Part shown: in pieces, positions 23,478 through 32,038 of the stretch
How the letters are laid out: each line of letters starts with the position of its first letter
Position numbering within the stretch: position 1 is the first letter of the stretch
Assembly (NCBI GenBank): GCA_021806205.1
Contig: JAJZXX010000248.1
Span: forward strand, 1-37,997
Direction: 5' to 3'
DNA from: Bacillota bacterium
Lineage (GTDB): Bacteria; Bacillota; Sulfobacillia; Sulfobacillales; Sulfobacillaceae
DNA: 37,997 nucleotides
Translations under genes and position numbers: made by a program
The notes under the pieces: generated by a model
What the model was told of the DNA's origin: nothing
Database searches by the model: none
The model's input: the letters and a program-made list of their open reading frames with translations, nothing else

Positions 23478-24745
23478 TCGCGAATCTTCCTTTCAACAGC
23501 GGCCCAGACCTCATCACGAAGACCGATGTGCGGGATGCGATCAATCACCGGCGCCAGGAATCCGTGAACGATAAGGCGAATGGCGTCTTCCTCGGAAAGG
23601 CCTCGACTAGTCAGGTAAAAGATGGCGCCGCGGTCGACTGGGCCGGCGCTAGCGGCATGGGCGGCATAGACATCGCGCTCATCGATCACCAGCGACGGGA
23701 TGGCATCAGCCCTGGATTCGTCAGAAAGCATCAGGGTCTCTTCTTTTTGGCGGCCGTCTGACCCGCGAGCGCCCTGGTCGATTTGGGTGAGTCCGGTAAA
23801 AATGCTGCGCGCGCGATCTTTCATGACCCCCCGGGCAATCATATTGCTCGTGGTGTGGGGCGCTTGATGAAGACTTTTGGCGGTGTAGTCTTGATGCTGC
23901 TGGGACGATCCAAAAAACACCGTGGTACTGCGGGTGGTGGCCCCGGGCTGAGCGAGATGGGATTCATGGCCGGACACGGCCAGGCTGCTCCCAAACTCGC
24001 CAATGTTCCAATCTAAGACCGCATCCTGATGGATTTGTCCGATGCGACGGATGAACCCTTCGACGTGACTGGCGCACTGTTGGATGGCACCGAATTCGAC
24101 CTGGCCGCCGTCTTGAACAATAATCTCGGTGGCTTCTGATAGGAGCATCTTGTTGGCGGACGCTTCGGTGATTAACCGCTCTGTGACTACAAGACGGCTA
24201 TGAGGGCCGACCACGATAAGGTTGCGCATGATTAGGGCGCGAACCTCATCGGTCGCGTGATGTCCGATAGAAACTTCGATGGGCTCGTTTAGATTGGCCG
24301 GCACCGACAGGAAGACCCCATTGTGCCAGAGCGCCTGATTGAGAGCGCCGATCCGGTCTGTAATTTTACCCGTCAAAGTCCCCAAAAGCTTTCGCACGGC
24401 GGAACGTTCAATCGCTTGCTGTAGGGGTTCTAGTATCAAACCTTTTTGTTTCAGTGCATCGGGAACGATGCAATGGGTCAGGTAGTTGTTGTCGAGGCGG
24501 ATCTCGATGAGGGCATGATCTGATGGGGCGACAGGTTTAGGCTGAAGCGGAGCCGAAAAGATGGGGATATCATCTAGACGTCGCTTTTTTAAAGGCGTCC
24601 GCTCCAAGCGCGGCCAGTCCAGGGTGAAATACTGTTCCGCAGCGCTAAGCCGTTGTTGCACCAGGTCGTCCGGTTCATGTCCGAACCGCTCCAACACCAG
24701 GGACTTGAGATGGTTTGAGGAATCGATGGTAACGGTTTGACTCAT
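23474..24745 (-). CDS. sufD: Fe-S cluster assembly protein SufD
   Basis: SufD pairs with SufB in the SufBC2D scaffold. The 423-residue protein shows the shared SufB/SufD beta-helix core: DYTAKSLHQAPHTTSNMIARGVMKDRARSIF (split here by reading: HTTSNMIARGVMKD, FTGLTQIDQGA), then the conserved IPSLVIDERDVYAAHAASAGPVD (SufD ends in this form) and [24 protein letters not shown]. The N-terminal part is poorly conserved, as usual. Start ATG 24743-24745 behind AGGAGG; nine bases separate it from sufC. Confidence 0.95.
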   Translation of the reverse strand: MSQTVTIDSSNHLKSLVLERFGHEPDDLVQQRLSAAEQYFTLDWPRLERTPLKKRRLDDIPIFSAPLQPKPVAPSDHALIEIRLDNNYLTHCIVPDALKQKGLILEPLQQAIERSAVRKLLGTLTGKITDRIGALNQALWHNGVFLSVPANLNEPIEVSIGHHATDEVRALIMRNLIVVGPHSRLVVTERLITEASANKMLLSEATEIIVQDGGQVEFGAIQQCASHVEGFIRRIGQIHQDAVLDWNIGEFGSSLAVSGHESHLAQPGATTRSTTVFFGSSQQHQDYTAKSLHQAPHTTSNMIARGVMKDRARSIFTGLTQIDQGARGSDGRQKEETLMLSDESRADAIPSLVIDERDVYAAHAASAGPVDRGAIFYLTSRGLSEEDAIRLIVHGFLAPVIDRIPHIGLRDEVWAAVERKIRE

Positions 24746-24754
24746 GATATCCTC

Positions 24755-25519
24755 CTACGATTGATGGGCCAGTTCGGTTCGCACCCACTCGTATCCTTTT
24801 TTGTCGAGTTCGAGGGCGAGTTCGGCTGTTCCTGACTTTACGATGCGTCCGTCCACCATGATGTGGACAAAATCAGGATGAACATAGTCCAGTATGCGTT
24901 GATAGTGCGTAATGATTAGTGCCCCAAAATCGGGTCCCTTCAGAGAATTGACGCCTTTGGCCACGACTTTAATAGCGTCGATATCCAGTCCCGAGTCGAT
25001 TTCGTCCAAAATGGCAACACGTGGATGCAACATCAACATCTGGAGTATTTCGTTGCGCTTTTTTTCGCCGCCAGAAAATCCCTCGTTGAGGTAGCGATTG
25101 GCAGACGTGGGGTCCATGTCTAAGAAGGCCATCACGCGGTCAAGCTCATCGCGAAACGCCTTTAAGCCAATATTATTGCCTTCGCCGCGCTTGGCATTGA
25201 TCGCAGCCCGCAAAAAGTTGGCCGTGGTCACCCCCGAGATCTCACTCGGGTACTGCATCGCTAAAAACAGGCCCAGACGGGCCCTTTCGTCGGGGCGCAG
25301 CGCCAAAACGTCCTGTCCGTCGAGGCGAACGGTTCCGCCGGTTACCGTATAACGGGGGTGGCCCATCAGGGTTTGCGCCAATGACGTCTTGCCGGTGCCG
25401 TTGGGGCCCATAATGGCGTGAATTTCGCCCCCCTTAACCGTGACCGTTAATCCATTGAGAATAGTCTTTTGTTCGATCTGCATACGCAAATCCGAAACTT
25501 CCAACACGGGTGTGGACAT
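24755..25519 (-). CDS. sufC: Suf ABC-type ATPase SufC
   Basis: SufC is the ATPase of the SufBC2D complex. The 254-residue protein has Walker A GPNGTGKTS (residues 38-46), Q-loop, signature FSGGEKKRNEIL and Walker B VAILDEIDSGLD, plus the H-loop ITHYQRIL. ATG 25517-25519 follows GAGGAGG; the frame is open upstream to 25558, but that extension runs through the candidate operator. It is the first gene of the operon, as in Bacillus sufCDSUB. Confidence 0.97.
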   Translation of the reverse strand: MSTPVLEVSDLRMQIEQKTILNGLTVTVKGGEIHAIMGPNGTGKTSLAQTLMGHPRYTVTGGTVRLDGQDVLALRPDERARLGLFLAMQYPSEISGVTTANFLRAAINAKRGEGNNIGLKAFRDELDRVMAFLDMDPTSANRYLNEGFSGGEKKRNEILQMLMLHPRVAILDEIDSGLDIDAIKVVAKGVNSLKGPDFGALIITHYQRILDYVHPDFVHIMVDGRIVKSGTAELALELDKKGYEWVRTELAHQS

Positions 25520-25545
25520 AGAAGCCTCCTCAATCCGGACCATTT

Positions 25546-25562
25546 CTGAGTAATTCACTCAG
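25546..25562 (-). promoter_or_regulatory. Inverted repeat in the suf leader, possible operator
   Basis: CTGAGT (25546-25551) and ACTCAG (25557-25562) are perfect inverted repeats around a five-base AT-rich centre. They lie just downstream of the expected transcription start of suf. That is a typical repressor position, and its size fits a dimeric Rrf2-type regulator. The rrf2 product at 7177-7653 is a candidate. Confidence 0.45.
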
Positions 25563-25575
25563 TATTGCTAGTTTC

Positions 25576-25603
25576 AGTGTAATGCTCATGACACAAATGT
25601 CAA
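25576..25603 (-). promoter_or_regulatory. Promoter of the suf operon
   Basis: On the minus strand TTGACA (25598-25603) and TACACT (25576-25581) are separated by 16 bases, a strong SigA-type pair. The transcript would start near 25569, about 50 bases before sufC. Confidence 0.65.
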
Positions 25604-25652
25604 CCACCGGCCTTAGGGTATCCGGATAACGAGGAATTCCTTCGACATTTTG

Positions 25653-25680
25653 TTGGGATTCAGGCAGTTCCTGGTATACT
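25653..25680 (+). promoter_or_regulatory. Promoter of the yqeG-aro operon
   Basis: TTGGGA (25653-25658) and TATACT (25675-25680) are separated by 16 bases, giving a start near 25687. It is divergent from the suf promoter, with 50 bases between the two -35 boxes. Confidence 0.55.
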
Positions 25681-25711
25681 CGGAAAGACTGATGCATAAG
25701 GGGATGCTGCG

Positions 25712-26224
25712 TTGATACAAATCCTTCAGCCGCAATTGTTTGTGCAGTCGATTTACGACATCGACTTAAGGCGTCTAGAAAACCGCGGGATTAAAGGTCT
25801 CATCTTAGATCTCGACAACACTTTGGTGGAATGGAACCAGCCCGAGGCTTCGGACGAACTGCTTCACTGGTTGAGTCTAATCAAAGATCAGGGGTTTAAG
25901 ACGTGTATTGTGTCCAACAATATGAGCGCACGCGTCGAAACGTTTAGTCGACACATCGGCATAATGGCCATCGCCAAAGCTGCCAAACCACGTCGCCGAG
26001 CGTTCCGGCAAGCCATGCACAATATGGGTACGGTCGGGCGTCAAACCGCCGTGGTTGGCGATCAAGTGTTTACCGACATATTGGGAGGCAACCGGTTGCA
26101 GTTATTCACAATACTGGTCCGGCCCATGACTGATCGAGAATTTTGGACCACGCAATTAGTCCGGCGCGTTGAGCGCGCGGTGCTGCCGTCTGACCCGCCG
26201 TTAAGACTGGAAGATCGGGTGTAG
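25712..26224 (+). CDS. YqeG family HAD-type phosphatase
   Basis: This 170-residue HAD-superfamily protein of the YqeG type has D33 and D35 in LDLDNTLVEW, the nucleophile and acid/base. VSNN follows as motif II, K92 is in AKAAKPRRRAF, and VVGDQVFTDILGGN with D117 is motif III. No cap insertion is seen. YqeG relatives include phosphatidylglycerophosphate phosphatase (Gep4 in yeast), so a lipid or phosphosugar substrate is possible; none is shown. Start is TTG at 25712 behind AAGGGG. In Bacillus yqeG lies next to aroE (yqeG-yqeH-aroE), as here with aroE three bases after it. Confidence 0.9.
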   Translation: MIQILQPQLFVQSIYDIDLRRLENRGIKGLILDLDNTLVEWNQPEASDELLHWLSLIKDQGFKTCIVSNNMSARVETFSRHIGIMAIAKAAKPRRRAFRQAMHNMGTVGRQTAVVGDQVFTDILGGNRLQLFTILVRPMTDREFWTTQLVRRVERAVLPSDPPLRLEDRV

Positions 26225-26227
26225 AGG

Positions 26228-27019
26228 ATGCAGGCCCAACCATCCGGATTATATGCGGTGTTTGGCCATCCGGTCGGCCATTCCTTATCCCCCCTGATCC
26301 ATAACCATGGCTTTAGCCAGGCGAAGTGGCGGGCTTTTTATGTGTCGGTCGAATGTGCGGTGGAGGAGCTACCTGATAAATTGGCCGCATTCCGTCTCCT
26401 GGGAGGGCACGGTCTTAATTTGACTCGGCCTCTCAAGGAAGCGGTCCTGCCACTCATTGGTGAAGCGGATGACTGGGTGGAGCGCTCGGGAGCCGCAAAT
26501 ACTTTGGTGGCTGCTCCGAATGGCTGGCGGGCGGCTAATACCGACTGTGAGGCCTTGTTTCGCCGGGTCAAACCGTATGCGGGGGAGAATCGGGCTGCGT
26601 TAATATTGGGTTCCGGAGGCGTGGCCCGCGCGAGTGCTGCGGTGCTCCGTGCGCATGGATTTTGGGTGGCGGGTGCGGCCAAAAGGCCAGAGCGGTGTGA
26701 CTGGGCCGAGGAAACATTGCGTTGGTCGGATCGGCTTGAGTCGGGCCCCTGGCATGTGGTGATTAACGCGACACCACTCGGCCAAGTGGGTGAAACGTCG
26801 GTTGGGGAGTGGCCGCTGCCCGGTCCCGAGGGTCTAGCCATCGACTGGGTGTACCGACCAGCTAACACCGGCTTTCTTCAAGGGGCGAAGTCCCTGGGGG
26901 TTGACACACTAGATGGATTGACGCTGTTGGTAGACCAAGCTGCCTTGGCATGGCCTCTTTGGTTTGGCCACGAAGCCCCCCTCGCCGCGATGTTAGAGGC
27001 GGTGCAGCCATGGCGTTGA
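26228..27019 (+). CDS. aroE: Shikimate dehydrogenase
   Basis: AroE reduces 3-dehydroshikimate to shikimate with NADPH. The substrate pocket is GHPVGHSLSPLIHN. The catalytic lysine is K70 in LNLTRPLK (family: NVTxPxK), with N91 in AANTLV and D106 in ANTDCEAL. The nucleotide-binding loop is LGSGGVARASAAV and the C-terminal end has LDGLTLLVDQAALAWPLW. Length 263 is slightly short. ATG 26228 follows GTAGAGG. Its end overlaps the prepilin peptidase start by ten bases. Confidence 0.96.
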   Translation: MQAQPSGLYAVFGHPVGHSLSPLIHNHGFSQAKWRAFYVSVECAVEELPDKLAAFRLLGGHGLNLTRPLKEAVLPLIGEADDWVERSGAANTLVAAPNGWRAANTDCEALFRRVKPYAGENRAALILGSGGVARASAAVLRAHGFWVAGAAKRPERCDWAEETLRWSDRLESGPWHVVINATPLGQVGETSVGEWPLPGPEGLAIDWVYRPANTGFLQGAKSLGVDTLDGLTLLVDQAALAWPLWFGHEAPLAAMLEAVQPWR

Positions 27020-27597
27020 CGGTGGTGGCTGCCCTAATATCCGCCGGGCTGGTGTACGCCTTGGGGCCCTGGTGGGGCGCCCCCGTAAAACATCAGCACC
27101 GTCTTTGGGCGGCAGTGATCACCGGGGTAATCGGATTGGTTGTGGGTGCGCTCGTAAATCATCCGGTGGGAGCCTGGTGGTTCATGCCTATGATTGCCCT
27201 CTTAATAATAGTCGCGGTGGTGGACCGTATTCATCAGATTATTCCTAATCGTCTCGTACTGTTGACCGCGGCGTGGGCGTTGGTCGCGCGAATACATGAC
27301 GGCCATTGGCTTAGTGCAACATTATTGGCCCTGGCGGTATTCTCATTCTATCTGGCTATCAATGTGGTCACGCGTGGCGGGATGGGCATGGGTGATGTGA
27401 AGTTTTCGGCTGTGCTGGCGTTGGCGTTGGGCTATCCCCTCGGCATTATTAGTGTGGTGGTGGGAATGTGGGCCGCCGGGATTTACGCGGCGGTCTTGCT
27501 GGTTTTACGTCGCGAAAGCTCCCGCCGATTTATGGCGCTGGGACCTTTTTTGGCCATTGGGGGATTGGCGGGCCTCTTGATGATGCTGCACGGCTAA
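27010..27597 (+). CDS. Prepilin peptidase-like membrane protease (A24 family)
   Basis: This 195-residue integral membrane aspartic protease has D72 in VAVVDRIHQIIPN and D129 in GMGMGDVKF, the two catalytic residues of type IV prepilin peptidases. About six membrane segments are visible. The N-terminal methyltransferase domain with its CxxC zinc motif is missing, so it looks like the short TadV/CpaA type, which cleaves leader peptides but need not methylate. No pilin genes are in the window. ATG 27010 overlaps the aroE end; the longer upstream frame is the aroE antisense-like extension. It sits inside the aro operon, 24 bases before aroC. Confidence 0.85.
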   Translation: MALTVVAALISAGLVYALGPWWGAPVKHQHRLWAAVITGVIGLVVGALVNHPVGAWWFMPMIALLIIVAVVDRIHQIIPNRLVLLTAAWALVARIHDGHWLSATLLALAVFSFYLAINVVTRGGMGMGDVKFSAVLALALGYPLGIISVVVGMWAAGIYAAVLLVLRRESSRRFMALGPFLAIGGLAGLLMMLHG

Positions 27598-27621
27598 ATT
27601 GACGCAGTAGGAGTGAATGTC

Positions 27622-28779
27622 GTGGATCAATGGAGGTTTATTACAGCGGGTGAATCGCACGGTCCCGGGCTGGTGGGAATAATCGAAGGGGTGCCTTCCA
27701 ACATTCCCATTACACGTGAAGCGATTAACGATGATTTGGGGCGGCGGCAAAAGGGCTATGGCCGTGGCGGCCGCATGGCCATCGAGCGGGATCAGGTAGA
27801 AATTTGGGGCGGGGTTCGACACGGCATGACTTTAGGCAGTCCCGTTGCACTGACGGTGGCTAACCGTGATTTTGAAAACTGGCGCGAGTCGATGTCGCCT
27901 GACCCAGGACAGCCGGACCGCCTGGTGACGCGGCCTCGCCCGGGCCACGCCGACTTGGTAGGCGGTATTAAGTATCAGCACCGCGACTTGCGCAACGTAC
28001 TGGAACGCTCCTCAGCCCGTGAAACGACCATGCGGGTTGCCCTGGGGGCCGTCGCCCGTTCCTTTTTGCGTCAGCTAGGCATCGAAGTCTATGGCCACGT
28101 GGTCAGTATCGGGTCGGTGCATGCGAATACGCAAGACTGGAAGTTAGAGGAGATTAAGAAGGCGGAAGATTCGCCGGTCAGGGTAGTGGACAGTTCCCAA
28201 GCGAAACCGATGATGGAGCTCATTGATGCGGCTAAAGAGGCTGGCGATACTCTCGGAGGCACATTTGAAGTGGTGGCTTTCGGCTTGCCGATCGGCCTGG
28301 GGAGTTATGTTGAGTGGTTTCGTCGCCTAGAAGCCGGATTAGGACAGGCGCTATTATCGATTCCTGCCATGAAGGCCGTGGAGGTGGGGACGGGATTTGA
28401 ACAATCAGAACACGAGGGCTCCGAGGTTCACGATGCCATTTGGTGGGAATCGGGGTCAGGCTTTTCTCGAAGAACTAATCGGGCGGGCGGCCTGGAGGGG
28501 GGCATTACCACCGGGATGCCGTTAAAAGTCCGGGTGGGGATGAAGCCATTATCGACCCTGATGTCGCCGTTAGGTTCGTTTGACATTGACAGTAAAGAAC
28601 CGTTTTTGGCTACCGTGGAACGATCTGATGTCACGGCTGTGCCGGCAGCCGTGGTGATTGGGGAGGCGATGGTGATGCATGTTTTGGCGGACGCCATCCT
28701 CCAAAAGTTTGGCGGGGACAGCCTTGGAGAAATTCAGGGCCGGATCGAAACATGGCGAAAATGGGCCCGTGAGTATTAA
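27622..28779 (+). CDS. aroC: Chorismate synthase
   Basis: AroC makes chorismate from EPSP using reduced FMN that is not consumed. Family signatures are ITAGESHGPGLVGIIEG near the start, GRRQKGYGRGGRM, RPRPGHADLVGGIKY, RSSARETTMRVALGAVA and GGLEGGITTGMPL. The 385-residue length is normal. I chose GTG 27622 because AGGAG lies eight bases before it, while GTG 27613 falls inside that site. Its last 11 bases overlap aroK. Confidence 0.97.
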   Translation: MDQWRFITAGESHGPGLVGIIEGVPSNIPITREAINDDLGRRQKGYGRGGRMAIERDQVEIWGGVRHGMTLGSPVALTVANRDFENWRESMSPDPGQPDRLVTRPRPGHADLVGGIKYQHRDLRNVLERSSARETTMRVALGAVARSFLRQLGIEVYGHVVSIGSVHANTQDWKLEEIKKAEDSPVRVVDSSQAKPMMELIDAAKEAGDTLGGTFEVVAFGLPIGLGSYVEWFRRLEAGLGQALLSIPAMKAVEVGTGFEQSEHEGSEVHDAIWWESGSGFSRRTNRAGGLEGGITTGMPLKVRVGMKPLSTLMSPLGSFDIDSKEPFLATVERSDVTAVPAAVVIGEAMVMHVLADAILQKFGGDSLGEIQGRIETWRKWAREY

Positions 28780-29290
28780 AGCGCTGGCCCTGATCGGCAT
28801 GATGGGAGCTGGCAAAACCACCGTAGGAGCGCGGGTGGCCGAGATACTCCGGGTGCCTGGGTTCGATTTGGACCACATCATCGAAGCCACTAACGGCCGC
28901 GAGATTTCCACTATTTTTAAGGTGGATGGGGAAACGGCCTTCAGAGAGCTGGAACATGAGAGTTTGGTCGCAGTGGTAGACACGGTCAATCCCCCGTATG
29001 TCTTGGCTACGGGCGGCGGGCTTCCCCTATATGCCCGCAACCGGGAAATCCTGCGCCAGCATTTTTGGGTGGTCTGGTTGGATGCGCCGGCATCGCTGCT
29101 GTTTACACGGGCCCTTGATCTCAAGCGCCCGTTGGTTCAAGAAGGCTCATCCGCGTTTTTCTCTCTAAAGCAGTCGCGGGACTCGCTGTATCGGCAAGTG
29201 GCCCATAAAACCGTGGATGTAGCGCATCAAAGTCCGGAGGAGATGGCTCACATCATTGCAACCTGGTGGCAGGAGGTGGCTAGTGGATAA
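28769..29290 (+). CDS. aroK: Shikimate kinase
   Basis: AroK phosphorylates shikimate with ATP. Walker A is GMMGAGKTT (residues 10-18), FDLDHIIEATNGREI carries the substrate aspartate, TGGGLPL binds shikimate, and the lid region has RALDLKRPLV. Length 173 is normal. No ATG is in frame before the P-loop strand, so GTG 28769, lying within the aroC end (11-base overlap), is the likely start and depends on translation from aroC. Confidence 0.95.
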   Translation: MSIKALALIGMMGAGKTTVGARVAEILRVPGFDLDHIIEATNGREISTIFKVDGETAFRELEHESLVAVVDTVNPPYVLATGGGLPLYARNREILRQHFWVVWLDAPASLLFTRALDLKRPLVQEGSSAFFSLKQSRDSLYRQVAHKTVDVAHQSPEEMAHIIATWWQEVASG

Positions 29291-30341
29291 CCCGTCGTCA
29301 ACGCTGGAGATTGTCCACACTAAAACGGTCGTATCGTCCATCGTACTGGACGCATCGTGGCCTGAAAAGATACTTGCGCTCGCATCCCGACGCGTGGTGG
29401 TTGTGGACGCTGCTTTAGGGCAATGGGCTTCCTGGGTGGCCGATCGGATTAAAACCGACACCGTGCTATCGCTTTCGATTAGCGAGAAAGGGAAGTCGTT
29501 AGCCACCGTTCAAAAGGTATACGAGTGGTTTGGCCGGACAGGCGTCATGCGTGATACCTTAGTGGTCGGCGTCGGAGGGGGGGTTCTGACTGACTTGGTG
29601 GGCTACGCTGCCGCTACCTATCTCCGAGGGCTGCCGTTCGCCGCGGTGCCCACCTCGCTCTTAGCCCAGGTCGATGCGGCAATCGGCGGCAAGGTCGGGG
29701 TGAACACCCCCTGGGGGAAAAACCTCGTTGGCGCTTTTCATCCGGCCCGGGTAGTGGCCTTAGAGCCGGAATTTCTGACCACCCTGCCACTTCGGGAATG
29801 GCGCGCCGGATTAGGGGAGGTCATGAAATCCGCTTTGATTCATGGGGGGTGGCTGTACGACGCGCTGGATACCATTGAGCTTACCGGTGAGAATGCGGCG
29901 TTGTGGACACCCCTGGTTAAGGAGACGGCTAAGATCAAGGTAGAACTAGTGAATCAAGATCTCTATGAAGACGGGCCGCGCATGTTCCTGAATTTTGGAC
30001 ACACCATCGGGCACGCCCTGGAAACCCTGCTCGGCTATGGTGTGCTTAGTCATGGTGAGGCGGTAGGCCTGGGGGCCTTAGTGGAGTTGGCATTGTCTGA
30101 GCGCCTTCGAGGTCTGGATGTCCAGGTGCGTATTCGGGTTTATCGATGGATGCGGGCCTGGGGATTGCCGACCACGTTTCCGCGCCTGGATTTTTCGAGG
30201 CTCTGGCAACAACTGCAGGGAGATAAAAAAGCGCGGTCAACCGGGTTAGTGTGGGTGCTGTTGGAGGACGTGGGACAACCGGTGCTTGTGCCAAATATCC
30301 CCGAGGATCTCGTGCGATCGGTCATAAAAGATCTCTCTTAG
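29283..30341 (+). CDS. aroB: 3-Dehydroquinate synthase
   Basis: AroB converts DAHP to 3-dehydroquinate, using NAD+ and a divalent metal. The NAD loop is VVGVGGGVLTDLVGYAAATYLRGL, followed by VPTSLLAQVDAAIGGKVGVN and KNLVGAFHPARVV. The metal site glutamate is in GLGEVMKSALIH, and NFGHTIGHALE and HGEAVGLGAL carry the metal histidines. Length 352 is normal. GTG 29283 is preceded by AGGAGGTGG and overlaps aroK by eight bases. It ends the first plus-strand aro block; aroQ comes 5.7 kb later. Confidence 0.97.
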   Translation: MDNPSSTLEIVHTKTVVSSIVLDASWPEKILALASRRVVVVDAALGQWASWVADRIKTDTVLSLSISEKGKSLATVQKVYEWFGRTGVMRDTLVVGVGGGVLTDLVGYAAATYLRGLPFAAVPTSLLAQVDAAIGGKVGVNTPWGKNLVGAFHPARVVALEPEFLTTLPLREWRAGLGEVMKSALIHGGWLYDALDTIELTGENAALWTPLVKETAKIKVELVNQDLYEDGPRMFLNFGHTIGHALETLLGYGVLSHGEAVGLGALVELALSERLRGLDVQVRIRVYRWMRAWGLPTTFPRLDFSRLWQQLQGDKKARSTGLVWVLLEDVGQPVLVPNIPEDLVRSVIKDLS

Positions 30342-30364
30342 GAAGGTCCTATGCACGATGCCCG

Positions 30365-30387
30365 GGGTCACAGCGTTTGCGTGACCC
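30365..30387 (+). terminator. Possible terminator hairpin after aroB
   Basis: GGGTCAC (30365-30371) pairs with GTGACCC (30381-30387) around nine bases, 24 bases after the aroB stop. It is not followed by a T run, so it may be weak or a 3' end stabiliser. Confidence 0.35.
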
Positions 30388-30500
30388 TCAAATAACCACG
30401 CTTGATGGCCATAAATGGGCTGCACGCCCGGGGATTGGGCAATAGGCTAAGAGCCATAGCCGTATACAAAATCCGTATAACCGTGCAAAAGCTACAACCA

Positions 30501-30529
30501 TTGTGTCGCCTGAAAAGAGACGCTATCAT
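30501..30529 (+). promoter_or_regulatory. Candidate gcvT promoter
   Basis: TTGTGT (30501-30506) and TATCAT (30524-30529) are spaced by exactly 17 bases, 30 bases before the gcvT start. I looked for a glycine riboswitch in the 217-base aroB-gcvT gap and saw none of its usual conserved bases; if transcription starts at this promoter, the leader would be too short to hold one. Confidence 0.45.
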
Positions 30530-30558
30530 GAAGCAGAAAGCAAGAAACGAGGTGCTTT

Positions 30559-31653
30559 ATGCGTAACACTCCCTTGACTCAATGGCATCGCCAACACCAG
30601 GCCAAAATGATGGAATTTGGCGGGTTTTTGATGCCGATTGAGTATGCGGTCGGTATCCTCCAGGAGCATGCCAGGGTCCGATCCGACCTGGGCATGTTTG
30701 ATGTCAGTCACATGGGCGAGTTTAGCGTGACGGGTCGCCGGTCGGGCGAGTTCTTGGACCAGGTGGTCACCAATCAGCCCTCTATTCTGGCGATAGGGCA
30801 GGCACTCTATACCCCGATGTGCTATCCCGATGGCGGTACCGTGGATGATTTGCTGGTCTATCGTTTAGACCAGACACGCTTCATGGTGGTGGTCAACGCC
30901 GGTAATATTCAAAAGGATTGGCAGTGGCTTACGGGTGTTGCTCAAGAGTGGGATGGCGTCATCCTAGCTGACGACAGCGACAGCACTGGACTGATTGCGC
31001 TGCAGGGTCCTAAAGCCGAGTCATTGCTAAAGCCGTTGGTAGAAAATTGCGATCTCGGCCGACTACAGTACTATCATGCGGCCCCGGCCCTTATCAATGG
31101 GGCCACGGTGCTGGTGTCCCGCACGGGCTACACCGGGGAAGATGGATTCGAGCTCTACCTGCCAAAAGAAACTACCCTACCGGTATGGGAAACTCTGTTC
31201 GCTTCGGGCGCGCGGCCGGTGGGTTTGGGTGCGCGCGACACATTGCGGCTGGAGGCGCGGCTGCCTCTTTACGACCATGAGCTGAGCCGTGACATTACGC
31301 CCTTGGAGGCGGGTCTGGGGTTTTCAATCAAGTGGGATAAAGGGGACTTTTTAGGTCGGCAGGCGTTATGGGAGCAAAAGTCCAAAGGACTGACCCGCAA
31401 AATTGTGGGCCTTCGTTTAGACGGCGGCATCGCGCGGCCTGGTTATCCCGTGATGTCACCCCAGGACCAAAATGTGGTGGGCCAGGTCACATCCGGTACC
31501 AAATCGCCTACCTTAGGCTATGCCATAGCTTTAGCTTTGGTGGATATAGCCTATGCGACGGTGGGCGCAACGCTGTTGGTTGAAATCCGCGGGCGAAAAT
31601 TTCCCGCCACAGTCGTTAAGACACCGTTTTACAAGCGTGCCACAAAGAATTAG
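30559..31653 (+). CDS. gcvT: Glycine cleavage T protein (aminomethyltransferase)
   Basis: GcvT takes the aminomethyl group from lipoyl-GcvH and, with tetrahydrofolate, makes methylene-THF and ammonia. The opening TPLTQWHRQHQAKMMEFGGFLMPI, then DVSHMGEF, TPMCYPDGGTVDDLLVYRL and LQGPKAESLL are family hallmarks. RTGYTGEDGFELYLP and LGARDTLRLEARLPLYDHEL follow, with the pterin-site aspartate. The 364-residue length is normal. ATG 30559 behind AACGAGG opens the glycine cleavage operon. Confidence 0.97.
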   Translation: MRNTPLTQWHRQHQAKMMEFGGFLMPIEYAVGILQEHARVRSDLGMFDVSHMGEFSVTGRRSGEFLDQVVTNQPSILAIGQALYTPMCYPDGGTVDDLLVYRLDQTRFMVVVNAGNIQKDWQWLTGVAQEWDGVILADDSDSTGLIALQGPKAESLLKPLVENCDLGRLQYYHAAPALINGATVLVSRTGYTGEDGFELYLPKETTLPVWETLFASGARPVGLGARDTLRLEARLPLYDHELSRDITPLEAGLGFSIKWDKGDFLGRQALWEQKSKGLTRKIVGLRLDGGIARPGYPVMSPQDQNVVGQVTSGTKSPTLGYAIALALVDIAYATVGATLLVEIRGRKFPATVVKTPFYKRATKN

Positions 31654-31668
31654 AAGCGAGGGATGAGG

Positions 31669-32037
31669 ATGGCTGAGTTTAAAGAGGGCTTACATTATAC
31701 CCGGGATCACGAGTGGCTAAGCAATGAGGGACGTGTGGGGATTACGGACTATGCGCAAGACTCTTTAGGTGACGTGGTATTTGTGGAGTTGCCGGCGGTG
31801 GATACTAAGGTTAAGGCTGGCGACGCGGTTGGGGTGATCGAGTCGGTAAAGTCGGTATCCGACTTATACAGCCCGGCCGCGGGCACCATCGTTCGGGTTA
31901 ATCAGGCTTTAGGGGAGAAGCCGGAACTTATCAATCAGGATCCATATGGCGAAGGGTGGATTTTTGAACTCCAGGATGCGGCCCCCAAGGACCTCCTCTC
32001 GTACAAGGAATATCAGAAAGAGGTTGAAGGAGACTGA
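31669..32037 (+). CDS. gcvH: Glycine cleavage H protein
   Basis: GcvH is the lipoyl carrier that shuttles the aminomethyl arm between GcvP, GcvT and the E3 enzyme. HEWLSNEGRVGITDYAQDSLGDVVFVELP is the family start (read in two pieces here), and the lipoylated lysine is K61 in VIESVKSVSD. At 122 residues the length is normal. ATG 31669 has GAGGG six to seven bases before it; ATG 31663 is the alternative and adds two residues. The lipoamide dehydrogenase gene is not in the window. Confidence 0.97.
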   Translation: MAEFKEGLHYTRDHEWLSNEGRVGITDYAQDSLGDVVFVELPAVDTKVKAGDAVGVIESVKSVSDLYSPAAGTIVRVNQALGEKPELINQDPYGEGWIFELQDAAPKDLLSYKEYQKEVEGD

Positions 32038-32038
32038 G

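Noticed and set aside
30342-30558. Glycine riboswitch before gcvT
   Set aside because: The conserved core bases are not visible and the likely promoter is too close to the gene.
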